A DNA stretch of 64,000 bases. It comes from Oscarella lobularis (Eukaryota > Porifera > Homoscleromorpha > Homosclerophorida > Oscarellidae). The stretch covers positions 1,364,001-1,428,000 of the forward strand of contig NC_089179.1 in NCBI RefSeq assembly GCF_947507565.1, written 5' to 3'. The first letter of the stretch is position 1. Each line of letters opens with the position of its first letter. A model generated the notes under the pieces. The model saw nothing but the letters and a program-made list of their open reading frames with translations, was not told the DNA's origin and ran no database searches. Positions 59,690 to 64,000 of the stretch are shown piece after piece. Position numbers and translations under genes: made by a program.

Positions 59690-60025
59690 CATGTTCAACG
59701 GGTTTCTCTTTTGTGTTTTTTTCGAATAGTCTTTGGTTGACGCTGCGTTTGCGAAACTTGAAAGCGAAGAGTTCGTCAGGTACCTTGAAATAGGCGTGGT
59801 TTGACGCGCGTCCATGCGGACATGCATCACATTAGTCACATACTGCGCGCCCGACTTCCTTTGTGTTGCCCGTTCCATTTAACCTGAAAGCGAAAGCTTC
59901 TAGTTGATGGGGTGCGTACAGTCTAATGTCGTACGCATCCATATGTACTACGCTTAATCTAGCTCCGGTGGACACGAACCCACATCCGCTAATCTTATAC
60001 CGGGTAACCGCTCGACAAATGTACT
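59690..60025 (-). repeat. tRNA-derived SINE-like element
   Basis: On the minus strand an A-box-like TGTCGAGCGG (60017-60008) and a B-box GGTTCGTGTCC (59980-59970) sit at tRNA-like spacing and resemble a Leu/Ser-type tRNA head. The ends do not fold into an acceptor stem, so it is not a functional tRNA gene. A tRNA-unrelated body follows toward lower coordinates and reaches an A-rich stretch (CGAAAAAAACACAAAAG). Boundaries are approximate. No second copy was found in the window. Confidence 0.5.
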
Positions 60026-60232
60026 GTATAATAGTTAGCTCCACACACACACAATTATTATAAGGTCATGCACCGACGCCAGGAGTGGCTAATTGATTCA
60101 AGGTTACTGAATAATCAAGCTCGACGAGCGGAGGCGAACTCGAAGAGAAACCCCATGCAGAGTGTTCGGGTGCATGGTGAATCGATTGTTCGAACTCCGC
60201 CCCTATACATGTACAGTATATGTATATAAAGC

Positions 60233-60309
60233 CTCTCGTTGAAGTGGAATTTTTATCGCTTCTCTATGGGATGGTCCAGCGGTGTTTTTAGCGGAACACT
60301 TTGTGTGCA
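60233..60309 (+). repeat. Degenerate partial copy of carbonic anhydrase sequence
   Basis: About 43 bases at 60233-60277 nearly repeat 59231-59273 of the carbonic anhydrase gene (GTGGAATTTTTATCGCTTCT shared). The next bases (GCGGTGTTTTTAGCGGAACA) resemble the gene's 3' end near 59617 and 59668. This looks like an internally deleted duplicate. A TATATAAAG lies just upstream. Confidence 0.6.
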
Positions 60310-60544
60310 TACCTTTTTAGGTAGCGACCGGATGTCGGGGTGTCACGGTATGTGAAGCTCTCAACGACGGCCCTCAACGACTCGGAGGAATGAAGCGAGT
60401 CGTCCGAACAAATCGACGTCCGCACTGCGTTTAGGTAATTTCCGGTAAATCAAATCAATCGCTCCTTCATCTATATAAAACCGTCAGTGTTTGTTCAAGA
60501 CTGAGTCCACTGCCAGTGCCGGAGTGATCCGGAGTCCGCTATAT

Positions 60545-60730
60545 ATGATGTGTTGGATAGGATGTTTAAAGATTATAAAACGGTGGATCTTTGCCAAGCC
60601 AGACCGTTCAGTGCAAGACAGTAAACAAATTCAAAACGATTATTTAGCGATGGCATTTCTTGAAATCTTGGACTGCCAACAAGAAATACTGGACGACCAA
60701 AAACGTTTAATTCTTCAGGCAAAAAACTGA
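60545..60730 (+). CDS. Small orphan ORF (61 aa)
   Basis: The open frame MMCWIGCLKIIKRWIFAKPD continues to a charged helix (NDYLAMAFLEILDCQQEILD) and ends QAKN. A TATA-like TATATAAAA sits near 60472, and AATAAA near 60780 could serve as a poly(A) signal, giving a compact gene-like unit. It has two cysteines near a hydrophobic start and no known domain. It may be an unrecognised microprotein or chance. Confidence 0.35.
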   Translation: MMCWIGCLKIIKRWIFAKPDRSVQDSKQIQNDYLAMAFLEILDCQQEILDDQKRLILQAKN

Positions 60731-60855
60731 TTTTTTCAGTGACTCAATAATTTTAGTACATGGTACATGTGCTGTAGTACAATAAATTTAGTGAAAAGAA
60801 TCTTTCTCTAGTCTAGACTTACACGTGATGCATCACGTGGCGCGTACTGTAGGCA

Positions 60856-63339
60856 ATGGATCGCCCTAATGAAGAACGACTTCTAGCTCAATTCTGCTCG
60901 GAAGACGGCGTGAAAGCCGGGTCTCCTTTTGATCTACCAATTGACTTGGTCGTCGACAAACTCCAGTCGCTGTGCAACGCAGTCTTAGCGAACGTAATCG
61001 ACCGTTCTCTGCAGTTCGAGTTGTCGCCCTCCAATTCCCTCCTCTAAGGACGACCCCATACCGTACTTATTCTTCATCAACGGCATCGAAATATCGGAAA
61101 CGATTCGCGACGCCCTGAAGGACGGCGGCGAGAGCACGGAAAAGCTTCTCGAAATCGTCTACCAACCGCAGGCCGTCTTTCGCGTCCGAGCCGTGACGCG
61201 ATGCACTAGCTCCCTCCCAGGCAAGCCAAGAGCCGAGACACGCGTCATCGCGATAACGTTTACGCTCTCACTCCAGGCCACGCAGAAGCGGTCATAGCTG
61301 TAGCGTTTAGTCCAGACGGAAGGTGAAGTGAAGCCAAGACATTGCTTTCTGATTCGTTCAACAGTTGGCTAGACGGTTAGCTAGTGGGTCGGGAGACACT
61401 ACGGTTCGTTTCTGGGATATCAATACGGAGACTCCAGAGTTCACTTGCAGAGGTAAAGGCAATGGTATATGGCGTGACCAAGTGGCGTGGAAATCGAAAG
61501 CAATTGTCTGGCTTTCGTACATCAGAGGTCAAGGAACACCTGGTGTGCTCGCCAACACGGTTGCGCCACTGTTGATACTTAGCTGCAGAGTGTGACTTTT
61601 TCAGGACACAATCACTGGATACTGTGTATTGCTTGGGCACCTGATGGTAAAAAACTCGCATCAGGATGCAAAAATAGCCAGGTGAGGAAAAACGAACGGA
61701 TGACCAGTGACTAACAACGCCAAATTAAATAAATTAGTATACGGTGTTGAGTGCAGTTACTGCATAGGAACCTAACATTGTGTGTAGATTCGAGTCTGGG
61801 ATCCTGTAACTGGAAAGCAAACCGGAAAGGCGTTGTCTGGACACAAGCAGTGGATAACGTGGCTTGCATGGGAACCACTGCACAGGTAGTGCCTTTCAAA
61901 GAAATGAAGAAATATTTTGATCGTCTACTGTGATATAGCAGTCCGGAATGTCGTCATCTTGCTAGTGCATCGAAAGTAATTGCGTTTTTGTCTTCGGTCG
62001 TTTTGTATATGTCTTTGTGCCTTGAGGACGGGACAATTCGTATATGGGACGTGACGCTTGGATCAACCGTTCGAACGCTATCAGGCCATACGATGTCTGT
62101 TACGTGCGTCAAGTGGGGTGGAGAAGGGCTACTCTACTCGTCATCGCAGGATCGAACTGTCAAAGTTTGGAGGCCATCGGACGTAATAACGACGATAGTG
62201 GAACGTAGACGTAAACACCTGTTCTCTTCTAGGGGATTCTTTGTAGAACACTAACGGGTCACGCGCACTGGGTATATATAACGAGTCCGGATTCTACATC
62301 GTCCTTACTTTTGACGTTTTCAGGTTAATACGTTAGCTTTGAATACGGATTATGCTCTAAGAACGGGTGCTTTTAATCCGGCCAAAAGAAACGAAGTGCC
62401 AAACGGAACGCGTATGAACGTTTGAACGAGAAGTGATTTACAAATAAATTGATCTGTTATATTATAGCTTCTGAACTTGGCAAGCTGGCATTGACACGGT
62501 ATACAACGGAAAAGGTGTCAACATGATGGCTTGGTAGACTTGGAGTTGGCTTAATGTTTGGTATAAGGGCACGAAACCAGAGTTATTAGTGTCTGGTTCA
62601 GACGATTTTACCTTGTTTCTTTGGAATCCAAGTGAGAGCAAAAAGCCTATTGCTCGAATGACAGGTGAGCGTCTCCAAGTATAATAACGTACATATGAGA
62701 TGATTGCTTTTTTGATACAGGTCATCAGCAACTCATCAATGAGGTTCTGTTTTCACCCGACGGCCGAATAATTGCTAGCGCCTCGTTCGACAAGTCAATC
62801 AAATTGTGGGACGGCAAAACCGGAAAGTAAGAGAAACGTGAATAGTAGTTGGATGCTCCGCTATATTTGCAATGGAATCCAGGTTTCTTGCAGCGTTGAG
62901 AGGACATGTCGGTGCCGTTTACCAAGTAAGAAATGTGTGGTCGTTCTCCTTAGCAGATTGTATAGTTGAGTTCTATTTGAGATTGCCTGGTCGGCTGATA
63001 GTCGACTATTGTGCAGTGGCAGTGCAGACAGTACACTAAAAGTACAATCCTCTGTAACCAAATCCAACATTTCATTCAAACGTTTTTGTCGGTCAAAAGA
63101 TATGGGATATGAAGACAAAGAAATTAACGATGGATCTACCAGGTCACGCAGACGAGGTTTTATTTTCTAATTCAATCAATCAAGCAATCTAACAAAAAGG
63201 TGAACAGGTTTTCTCTGTTGACTGGAATCCAGATGGAGAACGCGTTGTCAGTGGAGGACGAGACAAAGTCCTAAAGTTGTAAGCAAAGGAAGGTCTATTT
63301 GTAAAGTTTATCAGTGTACTTTGTAGATGGAGGCGGTAG
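60856..63339 (+). CDS. NLE1: NLE1/Notchless, 60S ribosome assembly WD40 protein
   Basis: NLE (yeast Rsa4) docks the Rea1/Midasin AAA ATPase on pre-60S particles and was first found as a Notch modulator. The ubiquitin-like N-domain has [20 protein letters not shown] and [19 protein letters not shown], then [20 protein letters not shown] and [22 protein letters not shown] blades follow across many short exons: [133 protein letters not shown] and [13 protein letters not shown]. The stop is 90 bases before the ASNS start. Confidence 0.94.
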
Positions 63340-63429
63340 TAACGCAGAAAAGAATAACATAATTTAGCGCGTCGCTCGTGTCACGTGAACTCCATTGTTT
63401 TGAGCGTGAACGTCTATCTCTCTCAAAAC

Positions 63430-64000
63430 ATGTGCGGCATTTGGGCCGTGTTCGGTGCAAAATCCGACGTAAAAGGACTCTGCTTGCACGCAATGAAGGT
63501 GGCTCATCGAGGTCCGGACGCATTCGCGATCGAGTCGATTCCCGCCTTTGCTCGCTCGTGTCTCGCCTTTTATCGCCTCGCCATCGTCGGCTTGTCGCTC
63601 GGCATGCAGCCGATGAAGCTCGCCGCTTATCCGCACCTCACGCTCATCTTCAACGGCGAGATCTACAACTGGAAGGAGCTCGGCGATCGCTACGATCTCC
63701 CGTACGAAAAGCACTCGGACGGCGAAGCCATTATTCATCTCTACGCTCGCTTCGGAGCGAGCGAGATGGCTCGGATGCTTGACGGAATCTTCGCCTTTTG
63801 CATTGTCGATACGAAGGAGAGAAAAGTCGTCTTGGGTCGAGACCTCTTCGGTATCAAACCACTATTCACATTTCAAAACGAAGGTAATCATTGAATAATT
63901 AGTTACTTAGAGAAATCAGGGTCTCTAAGTAGTAATCATATAATAGGAATGCTAGCACTATGTTCTGAAGTCAAAGGATTGATTGAACTGCCTGATAAAA
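63430..64000 (+). CDS. ASNS: Asparagine synthetase (glutamine-hydrolysing), 5' part
   Basis: The start MCGIWAVFGAKSDVKGLCLH exposes Cys2, the N-terminal nucleophile of the class II glutaminase domain. Next are AHRGPDAFAIESIP, RLAIVGLSLGMQPMKL, LIFNGEIYNWKELGDRYDLP, KHSDGEAIIHLYARFG, MLDGIFAFCIVDTKERKVVL and GRDLFGIKPLF, all diagnostic of ASNS. Exon 1 ends near 63883 at a GTAATC donor (FQNEG). The next exon after 63943 reads MLALCSEVKGLIELPDK and runs off the window. The synthetase domain is outside. Confidence 0.95.

Noticed and set aside
59960..60030. A functional tRNA gene
   Set aside because: A and B boxes are present but the 5' and 3' ends do not pair as an acceptor stem and the T-stem is imperfect; treated as a SINE head.

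Overview
The window is nuclear DNA of an animal with a small, gene-dense genome. Coding regions are broken by many short GT-AG introns (mostly about 45-90 bases). About 28 protein genes are packed onto both strands, often with fewer than 100 bases between neighbours. The gene set is metazoan (OSBP, LIMK, EP400, ataxin-2, tafazzin, rabankyrin-5, SPRING, PLGRKT, Notchless, PAXX). Gene density, intron size and divergence from vertebrate proteins suggest an early-branching animal such as a sponge, possibly a homoscleromorph; this is inference, not a taxonomic identification. All identities below come from recognising protein families by eye in spliced translations; no search was run.

Layout, left to right. 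1-6.1 kb: 5' end of an OSBP gene (-), a DJ-1/PfpI protein (+), serine dehydratase (-), a LIM-less LIMK-type kinase (-). 6.3-9.9 kb: AAMP (-) and MOCS3 (+), diverging from start codons 31 bases apart. 9.9-22.5 kb: one large gene for the chromatin remodeller EP400/Domino (-). 22.8-31.5 kb: sirtuin (-), 4E-T (+), tafazzin (-), ataxin-2 (+). 31.7-40.8 kb: ANKRD13 (+), PAXX-like DNA-repair factor (-), a small RGG/SMIEDPW protein (+), SVOP-like transporter (+), SBDS (-). 40.8-47.6 kb: RNFT ubiquitin ligase (-) and SPRING (+) with overlapping start codons, a TBC-like protein five bases after SPRING (+), PLGRKT (-), a secreted protein (-), PRORSD1 (+). 47.7-52.8 kb: ANKFY1/rabankyrin-5 (+). 52.8-53.6 kb: a foldback mobile element. 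53.7-56.7 kb: two tandem genes joining an N-terminal death-fold domain to a C-terminal Kelch propeller. 57-64 kb: phosphoserine phosphatase (-), sushi-carbonic anhydrase (+), a repeat-rich gap with a tRNA-derived SINE and a small orphan gene, NLE1 (+), and the 5' end of asparagine synthetase (+).

Most genes are unrelated housekeeping neighbours. They are arranged as divergent pairs sharing very short intergenic promoters and convergent pairs with stops 45-50 bases apart. The least ordinary content is the death-fold-Kelch tandem pair, which looks like a candidate innate-immune or cell-death adaptor family. Other unusual points are the overlapping or near-overlapping gene boundaries at 42.78 and 43.54 kb, the LIM-less kinase with two GC-AG introns, and several repeat families lying in introns and gaps.
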